From Ophiothrix spiculata (Eukaryota > Echinodermata > Ophiuroidea > Amphilepidida > Ophiotrichidae), in assembly GCA_000969725.1 (NCBI GenBank), contig JXSR01S041957.1: 26,124 nt of DNA, one strand, 5' to 3'. This document shows, in pieces, positions 10,406 through 20,379 of the stretch. Made by a program: the position numbers and the translations under genes. A model generated the notes under the pieces. That model was not told the DNA's origin. It saw only the letters and a list, made by a program, of their open reading frames with translations, and did no database searches. The first letter of the stretch is position 1; every line of letters starts with the position of its first letter.

Positions 10406-11345
10406 CATCATTAGGCTATCGGTGTCTTGATCACGGTAAAACAACGCCATTCATGTAATTTGATTTTCAGTATTTAAAAAAAGGTTAATTATCACTTAAT
10501 TGTGGTGTTTTTATTGGACTTACGAAAACCCTCAAGCATCAGGTACAAACAACTTTGCTCTTTTGCATGCTTTGAAGTTTGGTGAAGTTAGAAAAAAATA
10601 TTCAATACACAAAATTGGTCGGACATGCCAGTGCGTACAAGTGTTAAAAGTGCACTTCAAGATTAAATTATAAATTTTGATTCGATTAATGTGTCTACTA
10701 ATGAATATTTGACTACAATTTCCATTCATTCTTACCGGTGAGTTATCATGATCGAAGTAACTCAACCGAAATGTCCGTTCACAAACTTGAGCTTCGACTA
10801 CTTTTGATATCCTTTAGCAAAATAATTTAAAAGTAAGATAGGAATCTAAAATTTTGAGAAACTCTACCGTACATTGATTTCTAGATTCTAAAAAGTACTG
10901 TAATTTTGTTCCAATTTTCACTAAAGCAAATTTTAGAAATAAACTTTCGAAAATAAAAATTGGCGCATAAAATGCATATGTTGCCCTAAATCGAAGGTTC
11001 GTCAAACTCAGCATGTAATTTCGTTTCTATATTCTTTCTTGTGGATTTACTTTGTAGTTGGTGATTTACAGAGTAAAATATATTCCCAAAAAATTGGGTT
11101 GACAAAAACATTGAAAAGTATAATAAATTATTGTACACTTAGAGGGTGCACCATTGCCATTAAGTTCTGGATAAGCTTGATCGGATAAGGAATATGTCCA
11201 TATCGCAGTCTTCGGAGTATTACAAATGACACATTAACAGCATGAGTTAATCTTCGATTAAAATATATGAACGCCAAATTAAACTTGCAGACATGCTGAT
11301 CCTTCCTGGAGAAGACGTACAGAGCATAATTTGTAATTTTATTAG
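10406..11345. other. Non-coding stretch without recognised features
   Basis: Three minus-strand open frames (10532-10765, 10814-11014, 11128-11412) show no domains or conserved motifs. The last overlaps a family A repeat. No gene is supported. Confidence 0.5.
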
Positions 11346-11480
11346 GCCACCGATCACAATTCCAACCACGTTTAATGCAAATGTATACCTCAGGTAATAC
11401 TCTTCTTAGCAATTACATTATTTACCGCGTGACAGTCAATGTATTCCATTTGCATATAATGTATTGCCATTCTAAAGTTA
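11346..11480 (+). repeat. Dispersed repeat family A, copy 3 (local duplicate)
   Basis: Matches copy 2 over CACAATTCCAACCACG, TTTAATGCAAAT and CCTCAGGTAATACTCTTCTT. Its downstream half (TACCGCGTGACAGTCAATG, TTTGCATATAATGTATTGCC) is repeated 378 bp further on, at about 11801-11860, so this copy and the next are a local duplication. Confidence 0.65.
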
Positions 11481-11744
11481 CAGATTACATGTGTTGTATC
11501 TTCTACCTGGGGTGAAGAAATTTCAAACAAAAGACAAACAAATCTCCGATATTATTTACTCGTGGGCTTTATTCGTCGGCCATGTTTGATGTACGAAGCA
11601 TGATTGGAAGACTACTTCCGGTTTAGGTTAAGGGTACGGTCTTATGTTACTACAACACGTAAATTCCGCTTAAAGATCCTCTGCTATTTATTCGACAAAA
11701 GTGTTAAATATTTGAACTTGTGAAAAGAATACACACATTGTACT

Positions 11745-11865
11745 TCTTTCTGACATTGCACATTTATACTTCGGGTAACTCTCTTACTTGTAATTATTTT
11801 TACCGCTTGATAGTTAATGTATTCATTTTGCATATAAAGTATTGCCAATTTAAAGACTACACAAA
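11745..11865 (+). repeat. Dispersed repeat family A, copy 4 (local duplicate)
   Basis: TTGCACATTTATACTTCGGG, TACCGCTTGATAGTTAATG and TTTGCATATAAAGTATTGCC match copy 3 in the same order at an offset of 378 bp. The open frame 11720-12052 (110 codons) crosses this repeat and has no recognisable motif, so I do not treat it as a gene. Confidence 0.6.
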
Positions 11866-12382
11866 TTATTTTTATTCAAACTTGTCTAATCTTTGCACTT
11901 CTAAAAAGAACCTTTACTTTTTATTCCATTCTGCCATTGCTTTTAAGTCTTCTCACGTCAAATGTGAGGGTATGGTGTCAGTTTTGCTGCTACCGCAATA
12001 CGGTATAGTTGAATCTGAAAGAAAACATAAGTATTCAGACAAATTGGGGTAACGGTGATGGCAATAGCGTAAAGGTAAATCAATCACGATTAAAATGATC
12101 AAAATCATTATAACAGCTCAAACCCGAGTATTTGCACAATCGTTTATGTTTTTTAACTTTACACCCGTAAAATTGATGGCAAATAATGTTGCTATTTAAT
12201 TCATGAGCTCACGATGACCTACATTAGGTTAAGGTTTAATAAAGGCAGAAGATTAACTAACCTTTGTCGTATTGAAGTGAGTTAACTCTACGCAAAGCAT
12301 ATATTGCACATTTAATCTGTATTTCTTATTTGGTCTGTATTATTTTGATATATAAATTGATCTTATCTACTGTTTTAAGTGA
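11866..12382. other. Non-coding stretch without recognised features
   Basis: AT-rich sequence with no supportable gene, RNA or element. Confidence 0.5.
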
Positions 12383-12552
12383 AACAACTAGGGCAGGAAC
12401 TGGCGCTTCCTTCACTATATGCTGTTGAGAAGGTGTTTCTTTGATATGTTCAATAAATCAGCCAGACACTTTAAATAAACAACAGCACGTCTGGAACATG
12501 GATTAAAAGATAATCGTGTTCAATATTCATTGCCAAAGAAATAGGGCAATCA
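12383..12552 (+). repeat. Dispersed repeat family C, copy 1
   Basis: AACAACTAGGGCAGGAAC, then GGAACATGGATTAAAAGAT, then GTTCAATATTCATTG and AGAAATAGGGCAA recur in the same order at 21486-21660. Spacing between landmarks differs by about 25 bp. Only two copies are present in this window and no ends are visible. Confidence 0.55.
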
Positions 12553-14203
12553 TGTAAAAAATGAAGCCCTGCTTGTTAAAAAGAATTCATTGAATTGGAC
12601 TGTAATTTAAAGTTGTAACATTTCACTGCTTATTATACAGAGTTACACATACCTGATAGTTTTCCGTGAATGTATGTAATACACTAGTTTTCCATGTCTT
12701 AAATACTTAAAATTATCGAGCATCCAGGCGTCCAGCACCATCGTCTATGTTTAATCGTTTATTCTATTTTTTATTCATGGAAAAAACAGGAAAGGTAGGT
12801 ATTGAGATTTGCGAATGAATATTCATGAGGTTTTATCTCCTATTTGAAAAAGCATGTAACCCAAAGTTAGCTCAAACATTTCAAAACAAATTTGTACTTA
12901 GATGTATGACATTTTTGAAAACATGATTTTAAAAAATGGAAAAAAATAAGTGCAATTTTGTGTAAATTGGCAAGTGTTTATTTTCCTTAATCAAGGTTAA
13001 ATTTGGTCTATGCGTTTTACCTAAAATCTGCGGTTCTGTACCTATTATATTTAAGCAACTGGTGAAAAAAGAAAGCGTGAACATTTTCTTGAAGTTCGCA
13101 TGAAAATCCTGCGCTACTTACGTAGTACTTGTTGGCCCTTGGTCCAATTAGGTAGTAATGCAGTGTAACTACGGCTAATGTCTGCCACAGTACCGTATAG
13201 ATACAGTGACATCTTTTAATAGGTTATGTGTTATTACATATTTAACAAGAAAGGAAAACAGCGAGGACCAATGAGTCGCAGCAATACAGCAGGACAGTGG
13301 CACAAGTTGTAGTGGAGATAGCAATGGTTGGAACAAGCATCCGCAAAACGCTCAATTCCAGTAAAATCAAGTATAAACACATATATCTTCATTTTGTTTT
13401 TCTTAAAATACAAAAATAAACTGTTTGCTTGGTAAATTCTGATTATGACGGCTTTATGATTTTAAATATCCAGATCCACTGATAAGGATCAATGGTACGA
13501 CAATTTCAAAACCTTACAATATTCTGAACGGTAAATATTCCTAAAATGCTCTTGTGACAAGTTCAAATATTGATTCCTTTCTTTTTTCTTATGAATATAC
13601 GCGAACAGCATTTTTTTATTCTTGTGTAAAGTAAGAAAAAGCCAAATCTATATAACTTATTCACAATCACATCTGCCAATCGTGAGATCAAAAAGTAGGT
13701 CAGTGTATTCTAAATTTATCTCACGATATACATGTCGCCCGTATGGAAACACTTTGTAGTACATTGCGAATGCTTTTAAATTTATATGATAGTTTTAAAA
13801 AACATCTGTTTGGTAGAAATTTAACATATAGATCAAATGGATATTTAGCTTAACTTAAGAAATAAAACACAGTAATTAAAGGCTGCATGACTTCAACTGT
13901 TTATAACAATGAGAATTAAAATGGTTTTTTTAATAATTTCCACTGAAGTGTGGGGCACGGCTGTTTGATCGTCATTATTTCTTACCAAATACAGATTATT
14001 GGTGACGCTATTTATATAAATCATGTTTCGGATTCTATGGATCTATGATGTATTTGACACATGGATAAGGTGAAACCAAAACATTGTATTCATGCGACAT
14101 TCATATAATAAAGATTTAATGTATCCAAAAAGCATTTAATCAATTTCAAGTAATGAATACAATAATCTTGACGAAGTATAAAATGCTTAGAAAGATATGT
14201 ATT
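12553..14203. other. Non-coding stretch with one exon-like patch and a small hairpin
   Basis: No recognised gene. The stretch 13246-13419 is open in one plus frame for 57 codons and is visibly less AT-rich than its surroundings. It has no ATG-led frame of useful length, and its flanking splice signals are weak (TTTAACAAG upstream, CCAGTAAAA downstream), so I do not call an exon. A perfect 10 bp inverted pair ATCGTGAGAT/ATCTCACGAT sits at 13679-13688 and 13718-13727. Confidence 0.45.
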
Positions 14204-14285
14204 CAAAATGCATGGGCAGAAAATTTACAGCTTGATTTTCTTTCCATGCATTTGAAAATGCATGGACAGAAAATATTTAGTTTGA
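14204..14285. repeat. Alternating-orientation short repeat
   Basis: AAAATGCATGGRCAGAAAAT with a TTNAGYTTGA tail occurs twice in direct orientation (14204-14235 and 14254-14285, offset 50 bp). Between them lies an inverted partial copy, ATTTTCTTTCCATGCATTT (about 14235-14253). The three parts can form competing hairpins. It may be the remnant of a foldback element. Confidence 0.75.
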
Positions 14286-14888
14286 CTTAAAGAAAACTTC
14301 TTTTGAACATTTTCATCCTTCCCTAACGATGGCTTAATACTGTTGTTTTAAAATAATTGCTATTACGAAAGGACAAGTGCAAATAAACACGTCGTGAACC
14401 AAGCTATTTAAATATTGCTCCTTTTACATAGAGTTTTCAAAGTCCACTAGGATCGAGTTACCTAAAGAACTAATTTCTTATCTCTAATAGATGGACATTA
14501 ATCAAGACTGATTTCTCCTACTTATCCTTTACCATACGCAGGTACTTGAACATCCCAACATACAGCAGATTTACTTGGATATAGTTATGCATGTTTAATC
14601 CCACTTGAAGTAAGAAGGTGCTTCAGACAAATAATCCGAATCAGATTAATGTCATGAAACGTTTTAGACATAAATCCTAAAAAAATAATGTCAAACAACG
14701 CACTGCATAACGGATAACCAGTCCATAATAACGAACAACATAAAAACTTTGTAAATCTAAGCTCTCTTGATTTTACTCTGATAACATACGTATCAAAAGT
14801 CCACTCTAGAATCAAATTACCTGAAGCGCTATCAACTATTATTAATCATCATTTATTACAGAGATTTTTCTGGTATGCTCATTAGTAT
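14286..14888. other. Non-coding stretch without recognised features
   Basis: AT-rich sequence upstream of the LTR insertion. The minus frame 14585-14815 has no recognisable motif. I looked here for retroelement internal sequence (primer binding site, gag) because it would follow the minus-strand LTR, and found none. Confidence 0.5.
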
Positions 14889-15009
14889 TGTTACGACCCA
14901 AAACAAGGATCAAGGTCAGAATTAACCTTTCGGGTTCGAGCTAAAAGCAAAGCAAGAATAAATACACTGTACGTCAGGATTTTTGTCAACAAAATATCAA
15001 AACAAACAC

Positions 15010-15015
15010 TTTATT
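15010..15015 (-). terminator. LTR poly(A) signal
   Basis: AATAAA on the minus strand, within ACTAAATAAAGTG, roughly 120 bp from the 3' end of the LTR. Its place downstream of the TATA box fits the R/U5 boundary region of an LTR. Confidence 0.6.
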
Positions 15016-15461
15016 TAGTATACAAACAGTTTAACAGTGTAATTGTCTTATCTACGGTTTTAGTTTACTCACGAGTGGCTTCTGACTTGAACAAGCTAGC
15101 TAAAAATATTCCACGGTAAAGTCCTTTATGACATCTGTGCAAATGTCCACAAATCCAGATCCAAAACGGTACAAAATGTCCGATAACTCCTTCCGAATAG
15201 TGTTCAATATCAGTCAATGTAAAATTCGTCTTCTTGCAATCTCAAACTCCTTGTCCACAGTTAATATAAAATCGATTCACGATCCAGCGACTAAACTTCT
15301 CCACTATAACAGCTATGCATAAAGTACTCCAAAAAGTTCCCAAAACTCCATCCACTCTTCCTTTATCTTCTCTAAAATATCTCAATGATATAACTTCAAT
15401 AGCTGACTAAAGTAATAGCTAACTTCAAAGCTGACTGACCCCAAATATACAAATCCATCTC

Positions 15462-15469
15462 CTTTTATA
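15462..15469 (-). promoter_or_regulatory. LTR TATA box
   Basis: TATAAAAG on the minus strand, preceded by AT-rich ATAAATGAG. It lies about 190 bp into the LTR from its 5' end, so transcription of the former retroelement would be expected to begin near 15435. Confidence 0.6.
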
Positions 15470-15660
15470 CTCATTTATATCTATCTGGAAAACCCTCTTA
15501 ATTCCACACCATTCTAGCAAACACAATCTAGAATATTCATTTGGCCACTCCAATCTAACCCATGTCTCAGGTACATCAAAACAAATCACTTCAGTTTCAC
15601 ACCTGAACAAAAGCCCTATTGTTATTTCAAGTAGGGACTTCCCCTTAATGTACACAATCA

Positions 15661-15976
15661 ATTATAAGTGAAGTGTTTATGCATTGTTTTGCAATGAGTC
15701 ATCACTCTAGACGCGTGCAGAAGAAAGGTCGTGTGCCACTCTCTTTAATGGCCATTTAAATATTATGTTTGACTTATGGTAATAATAAATTACATATTCA
15801 GGGGCATGTAACAGTATTTGCAATGGGACAATATAATAGTTGTACAACCTCAATGAAATTTTGCATTTAGAATCAGAAAAATATGGGCTTTCATATGACA
15901 TTAACAAAATATACTACTTCCGATTGAGCCCAGGGGGATGAGAATGTAATCGAAACTACACCTTTAAGCGTTTTGC
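15661..15976. other. Short non-coding spacer
   Basis: AT-rich sequence between the LTR and the first inverted-repeat arm. The minus frame 15707-15907 has no recognisable motif. Confidence 0.5.
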
Positions 15977-17141
15977 AAGAGTGGTTTGTTCCTACAACAA
16001 CATGGTTGTTTGTTTTTTGTTTTGTTTTTTTTAAGTGGATTGGTTCATGTTCTTGTTCCGTTTTGCTTAATTGATGTGACGTTAACATAAGTCTTAAGTA
16101 CGTTTAAAATGACAGATAAGAATAACATGTGTAGTAAAAGTACGAGATATATAAAACTAATGGCTATAAAGATTAGAAACCTACACACAGAAAAAATGTT
16201 GTGTTGAAAGGGAACATGGTTAACAGGTTGCGTTAAATTTTGCACAATGTTGGGTAAAATTTGACACAATGTTGGGTAAAACGTTCACCATTACCTTTTT
16301 TCTGTGTGTATTAAAAGTATATTATTACATTGATATTAAGTTCAATATACATATATTTAATCGTCTAAAATACCAAAGTTCCCAAAATTCACATTTTTTA
16401 TGGCCTATTCTTTTAAAAATCAGTATTACACTGAACTGTTCTTTTTGGAAAAGATGTGATTTGTTTTATTTGATTCAGTAGAATACGAAACAAGATGATG
16501 CCTGAATATCTCAAATCGATGTTGTAATTTCCTTGGGCAATCCATTAGATAGTGGCCGTCTATAAATAGAAAAACAGTATTGTAATCGAAATCCTCGGGT
16601 TAACAATAATATGGCCTACTTGATGAGTCCAATCCAAATTAGTTGAGCGTTGAACTTAAATGCAAACATCAATTAAAAGTAGCACAATTGACGAGATAAC
16701 CCAACATTATTAAAGAGAAGAGTGATTTAAAGCAAAACGACATTTGACTGAAAGCATAATTTCTCAACCCTAATGCCAATAGCGTCAGTTAAATTTCAAA
16801 CAGAATATGTTGAAGAAATAGACCATGACATCTACCGTAATTTTATGGTCATTTGAGGATTAAACCAAATGATTTGGACTCCAAGTAATACAATATTTTA
16901 ATATATTTTTCATTTTCAATAACTTTTTATGCTGATTAAGACAAATTCATTATGTCATTCTGATTTAGTTTTATTTATCTTGTACGTCTACTACACAAGT
17001 TTTTCTTATATCTGTCGTTTTAAACTTACTTTACATGTAAGACGTATTTGAACGTCACATCAATGAAACAAAATGGAACAAGAACATGAACAAATCCACT
17101 TGAAAAAATCAACATGTTGTTGTAGAAACAAATGACTCTTG
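15977..17141. mobile_element. Foldback element with ~175 bp inverted arms
   Basis: The left arm (15977-16158) and the right arm (16969-17141) align in inverted orientation almost end to end. Shared landmarks, in right-arm orientation, are CTACTACACA, CTGTCRTTTTAAAC, AACGTCACATCAAT, GGAACAAGAACATGAAC, AATCCACTT, CATGTTGTTGTAG and ACTCTTG. Identity is around 80% by eye. The left arm carries an extra T/TTTTG-rich stretch (about 16003-16032) that the right arm lacks. The loop of about 800 bp has no open frame of interest, but it holds an inserted mariner-type MITE (16184-16308). Weaker similarity continues inward past the arms. The outer right end overlaps the palindrome at 17134-17407. The overall type is not assigned, and I see no target duplication. 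Confidence 0.75.
16184..16308. mobile_element. 125 bp Tc1/mariner-type MITE
   Basis: Perfect 13 bp terminal inverted repeats CACACAGAAAAAA (16184-16196) and TTTTTTCTGTGTG (16296-16308) are flanked on both sides by TA (16182-16183 and 16309-16310), the target duplication of the Tc1/mariner superfamily. The interior has a 22 bp tandem duplication of CACAATGTTGGGTAAAA (16243 and 16265). It is non-autonomous with no coding capacity. It lies inside the loop of the larger foldback element, so it inserted later. Confidence 0.88.
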
Positions 17142-17407
17142 AAATCCATTTCTTATGTTGAATCTTTGTTCAGTAGATAGTATTTAGAAATTTTGACATT
17201 GAAACTTGAAAAAATTTGCTAACTTAAGACATTTCATGTGTTATGTCTGTTTCAACTTTAATAAACAGTTGTCAAGAAAATGTGACTTGGTTTTGTCACA
17301 GCAAATGCCTTTAGCTAGCGCATTTTTTTAAAGTTTCAATGGCAACATTTCTAAATAATATCTACTGACCGAAGATTCAACATATGAAAATGTATTTCAA
17401 TACATCA
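17134..17407. mobile_element. Palindromic foldback element (~274 bp)
   Basis: The left arm begins ACTCTTGAAATCCATTT and continues TATGTTGAATCTTTGTTCAG, AGATAGTATTTAGAAAT and CATTGAAACTT. The right arm, ending at about 17407, is its inverse with matches through all of these blocks (for example CTGACCGAAGATTCAACATA at 17365-17384). Arms are roughly 100 bp, centred near 17269, with a loop of about 65 bp containing AAACAGTTGTCAAG. Arm identity is roughly 80%. The element shares its left edge with the preceding inverted repeat and stops about 10 bp before the Tc1 element, so three inverted-repeat elements sit side by side. Confidence 0.78.
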
Positions 17408-17469
17408 TAAGTAATATTACAGGATGTCCCGATAAAAGTTATGTAAGTTGAAAAGCGTTATCTGTGGCA

Positions 17470-18185
17470 AAATGCTAGTTTGGCATAATGGCACTCCATT
17501 GTAAATGAAAAAATCTCCAATCTTTTAAATGGCGTTTTCTGATCAATTTGGCTATTTCAATCTCGAATAAACGCAGAAGAGAAATCAAAGAGAGCTTTAT
17601 GTTTGTACTTAAACTTAAACACAGTGAATCAGGTTTATAATTGGACAATAGGTTGAATGTATCCTCTTTGAATACTTATCAAATTAATTACATTTGGTCA
17701 AGGCAGTACATTCAATGCAGACCATAACAAATGCAAATATTCGATTACTAGTGTTTCTTTGGTTAAGCCTGGTTAGTAACGAAAATCAGCATTTTACGCA
17801 TTTATTTTGAAAAAGGTTAAGGGAAATTGTAATCTCGCAAAATTATTGATATACAATGTTTAATGCCATAATTACTACGAAACAGTTCAGCAGATTTTAC
17901 TCATTTTAGTATTTCTGGATAGCAGAAGCCATAGTCTTTTTTGTGATACTAAGTTACTACATTTAATGCTTTTTAATTTCAATAGCAAAATCTGTTAATT
18001 AACATGCTCAGTCCTCTTCCGCAAAAATTGACACAATTTTTGATTTTTCTTCTGCACTTTTAAATTTAAATTAGTTTAAATTAAAACTAATTGAAATTAA
18101 ACATTTCTTGATATTGAAATATGCAAATAGAACAAAATAAACAGCATTTTAAAGCTTCAATGTTTTTTTATTCAGTGATGTTGCA
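17470..18185. mobile_element. ~710 bp insertion in the left Tc1 repeat
   Basis: The right Tc1 repeat runs continuously from AAAAGCGCTATC to CAGGCTTGACATT. In the left repeat the same two blocks are at about 17453-17464 and 18189-18202, leaving about 710 bp of extra DNA. The extra DNA has no recognised coding region. It contains a hairpin AAAAATTG...CAATTTTT near 18025 and a near-perfect AT palindrome AATTAGTTTAAATTAAAACT near 18071. I found no clear ends or target duplication, so it may be an insertion or the remains of a deletion in the other copy. Confidence 0.55.
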
Positions 18186-18692
18186 TTACAGACTTGACAT
18201 TAAATATGGAATATATTTATTCTGTTGGTTTCCTTCTTGAATAATTTGCCATATCTCGGTATGTACCAATTTCAGAGACTTGTGCTTTCTCATGTTCGTA
18301 ACTACACTTATAAACTTTAAATCAAGGGCACTTTAAAGTTCACTGATGTGACACAGAAACGATGGGAAACTTGAAGGCGCAAATAACTCTGAAAATTAGG
18401 TCCAAAGCCGTGCACAGTGATATTATACAGAGGAAACTGAATTTTCAATAATTCCTTCCGCACGTTACCTAGAAATGTGAAACTTTACAGGGTTGATTAA
18501 CACTATGTAAGTGATAATTTCTGATCAATTAATATTTACTCTGTTCTCATTGAGAAGCGTAAAACGTCATGACTCTCCATGGCATGCTCTCCATTGGTGA
18601 TTGGAGAGTTCTTTGTGGTATCTCAGCCAAAGCACCAAACACAGCCCAACAAAACCCCCTCACATCGATTGATTAATATAATACGCTGTTAA

Positions 18693-19190
18693 TTAAATTT
18701 GTTTCTTAACCAAATTTTTCTCAATAGGATTAATATCCGAAGATCTTACCGGACAAGGCAAGAACTCAACACCAAGATCTTCCAGGAAAGTCCGGACTGT
18801 ACGAGCACGACGGACGTGAGTGTTGTCATATTGGAGCACAATATTGTTTACAAAGATGCCTCTAGCCAATGACACTATCAAGGCTTCTAGAATGCATCTG
18901 TACTGGTGCTGATGGAGGCTACCTTCCGAAGTGATCAGAGCCGATTTTCCACCTGCATGTGAAAACCCCCAGAAGACAATGTTACCTTCTTCTGAATGAA
19001 TTGTTAATAGCATGTGCGCTTCAGGATAGCCCTACTCTAAAAATATTCAACTCTCATGCGTCCATCTTGGAAGTATATTTCAAATTTAGCCTAAGTACTG
19101 GAGACAACGTTATTTCATTGATGGGACACAAAAATGGAAAAGATGTGTGGCCCAGTCAAAGCACGCTGTGAAAGTTTTTTAGTCTTGATA
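18693..19190 (-). pseudogene. Tc1-type DD34E transposase remnant
   Basis: An intact minus-strand stretch (18693-19013, 106 codons) corresponds to the C-terminal half of a Tc1 transposase, the enzyme that cuts the element out and joins it to TA sites. It shows the glycine-rich block VFWGFSHAGGKS (residues 13-24), the second catalytic Asp in LQYDNTHV (D63) and the terminal Glu in SSDINPIEKN (E98). The 34 residues between them are the Tc1 hallmark. Upstream, further homology continues in broken frames: AKFEIYFQDGRMRV (19049-19090), where the expected first catalytic Asp reads as Thr (19094-19096) and the next codon is a stop, and further up TKKLSQRALT and WATHL separated by a frameshift (about 19140-19187). 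The N-terminal helix-turn-helix is not recognisable and the C-terminus stops soon after NPIE. The protein would be inactive. A family's usual length is about 340 residues. Confidence 0.9.
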
Positions 19191-19927
19191 TTTTGTCCAG
19201 TGGTTTTCTAACATGATCGCAAGTTTGAATCAAGCGAGAAATCACAAATGTTCTTAATACGAGCTTGTTTTATAAAAGATCATGGTGTTGGATACTTGCC
19301 ATTTTTGGTAAGATCTTCAGATATGAACTCTATCGATGACTTCTCGGCTGAAGTAACACATCGATGAACAACAAGTTGCATCAAACCACCAATGTACAGG
19401 AATTACTTTAGGCTGTGCTTGATATTTAAACAGTGACACCCGTCGGAACTCTCCAATCAAGAATGGAATGTCCGCATGGAGAGTCAAGGCCCTCTACGCT
19501 TCTTATGAATGACATAGCAAAAAGTGACTGATCATAATTTATAACCAACAATATGTAAAACAACCCTGTGAAATTTCAAGTTTTCAGGTAATGCATTGAC
19601 GAAACTATGGCAAATTTAGTTTCCTTAATTCCGTATTATTGTACACGAGTTTGGACCCAATTTCGAGAGGTTTTTGTGCTTTCAAGTTCCCCATTGTCGC
19701 TGTATCGCCTAAATATGCACAAACGAGGTCTTGGTGTAAAGTGTACATGTATAGTTACAAATTTGAAGAAAAACACTTTTCTGGAGTTGTCATATACTGA
19801 GATATGGCGGATTATTCAAGATGGAAACCGACAGAAAAAATATATTCCATATTTAATGTCAAGCCTGTATTTTAGGTTTTGTTGATAGCGCTTTTCAACT
19901 TATATCTTTTTATTGGGACACACTTTA

Positions 19928-20379
19928 GATTTAAAAATCATTAAGTTACTAAAAGGCGCAAGCTGAAGCTATCTACACTTATCAAATGAAGGATTTCTCG
20001 TGATATACAATATGGTTTCATAGTATGCAATTCCATAATAAATAAGTCTAGATTTGGTCTAAATGAGCTAAAAGAATCTTTAAATTTAGACTAAGAACTT
20101 TCGTATAAATTCTTAGTAACATTTTACAAGAATGTCATTTGAAGACAGAATTGAAGCAAAATAGCTTGAAAGAACCTTAAAGAAAAATGGGCAGTCACAA
20201 AATGAAAATATGCCCAGGAATATGCCATTCTTTACCGTGTAATCCTTCACCCAGCTCGAGCAATTAAGCTAAACACTTGTGACATATTAAATAGGACGAT
20301 GGTCCGAAAGTGCAATTACTATCAGTTACCAGAAGCTGACGTTACAATAGATAAATCAAAATGCATTTATCCAAGTCTT
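19928..20379. other. Non-coding stretch without recognised features
   Basis: AT-rich DNA right of the Tc1 element. Only a short inverted pair built on AGTCTAGATTTGG and ATTTAGACTAAG (about 20046 and 20083) was noticed. Confidence 0.5.

Larger units (their letters stand above)
14889..15660 (-). mobile_element. Solo LTR, Ty3/gypsy-like (772 bp)
   Basis: On the minus strand this block has the full order of an LTR. It starts TG (15660), a U3 region leads to a TATA box (TATAAAAG, 15462-15469), a poly(A) signal AATAAA lies near the far end (15010-15015), and it ends GGTCGTAACA (14889). The flanking five bases are AGTAT on the left and ATTAT on the right in plus orientation, a 4/5 match compatible with an aged 5 bp target duplication. 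No gag, pol, primer binding site or polypurine tract is seen on either side, so this is a solo LTR left by recombination between two LTRs. Ty3/gypsy is inferred from general layout and the GTAACA end, without a protein to confirm it. The open frames inside (15128-15322 plus, 15425-15661 minus) are shadows. Confidence 0.75.
17420..19925 (-). mobile_element. Decayed Tc1-family element with long TIRs
   Basis: The left end CAGGATGTCCCGATAAAAGT (17420) and the right end, read inward as AAGTGTGTCCCAATAAAAAG (from 19925), are of the CAGGGTGTCCC type seen in Tc1/mariner elements. TA flanks both ends (17418-17419 and 19926-19927). The right terminal inverted repeat runs about 480 bp (19446-19925). The left pairs with it along its length (for example CTTGACATTAAATATGGAAT and GACTCTCCATG blocks), but spans 17420-18610 because about 710 bp are inserted after the first 50 bp. 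Between the repeats lies a minus-strand transposase remnant. Without the insertion the element would be about 1.8 kb, in the usual Tc1 size range. Divergence between repeats (about 65-80% identity by eye) shows that it is old. Confidence 0.85.

Noticed and set aside
11720..12052. 110-codon plus-strand open frame with a hydrophobic start
   Set aside because: It overlaps family A repeat sequence and has no recognisable domain or gene signals.
14286..14888. Possible internal retroelement region next to the LTR
   Set aside because: No primer binding site, gag, protease, reverse transcriptase or integrase motif is present, so the LTR is solo.
14932..14943. GGGTTCGAGCT, resembling a Pol III B box
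   Set aside because: No A box or tRNA fold accompanies it and it lies inside the LTR.
15425..15661. 78-codon minus frame within the LTR
   Set aside because: It occupies the U3 region of the LTR, ends before the TATA box region's expected transcript, and shows no known motif.
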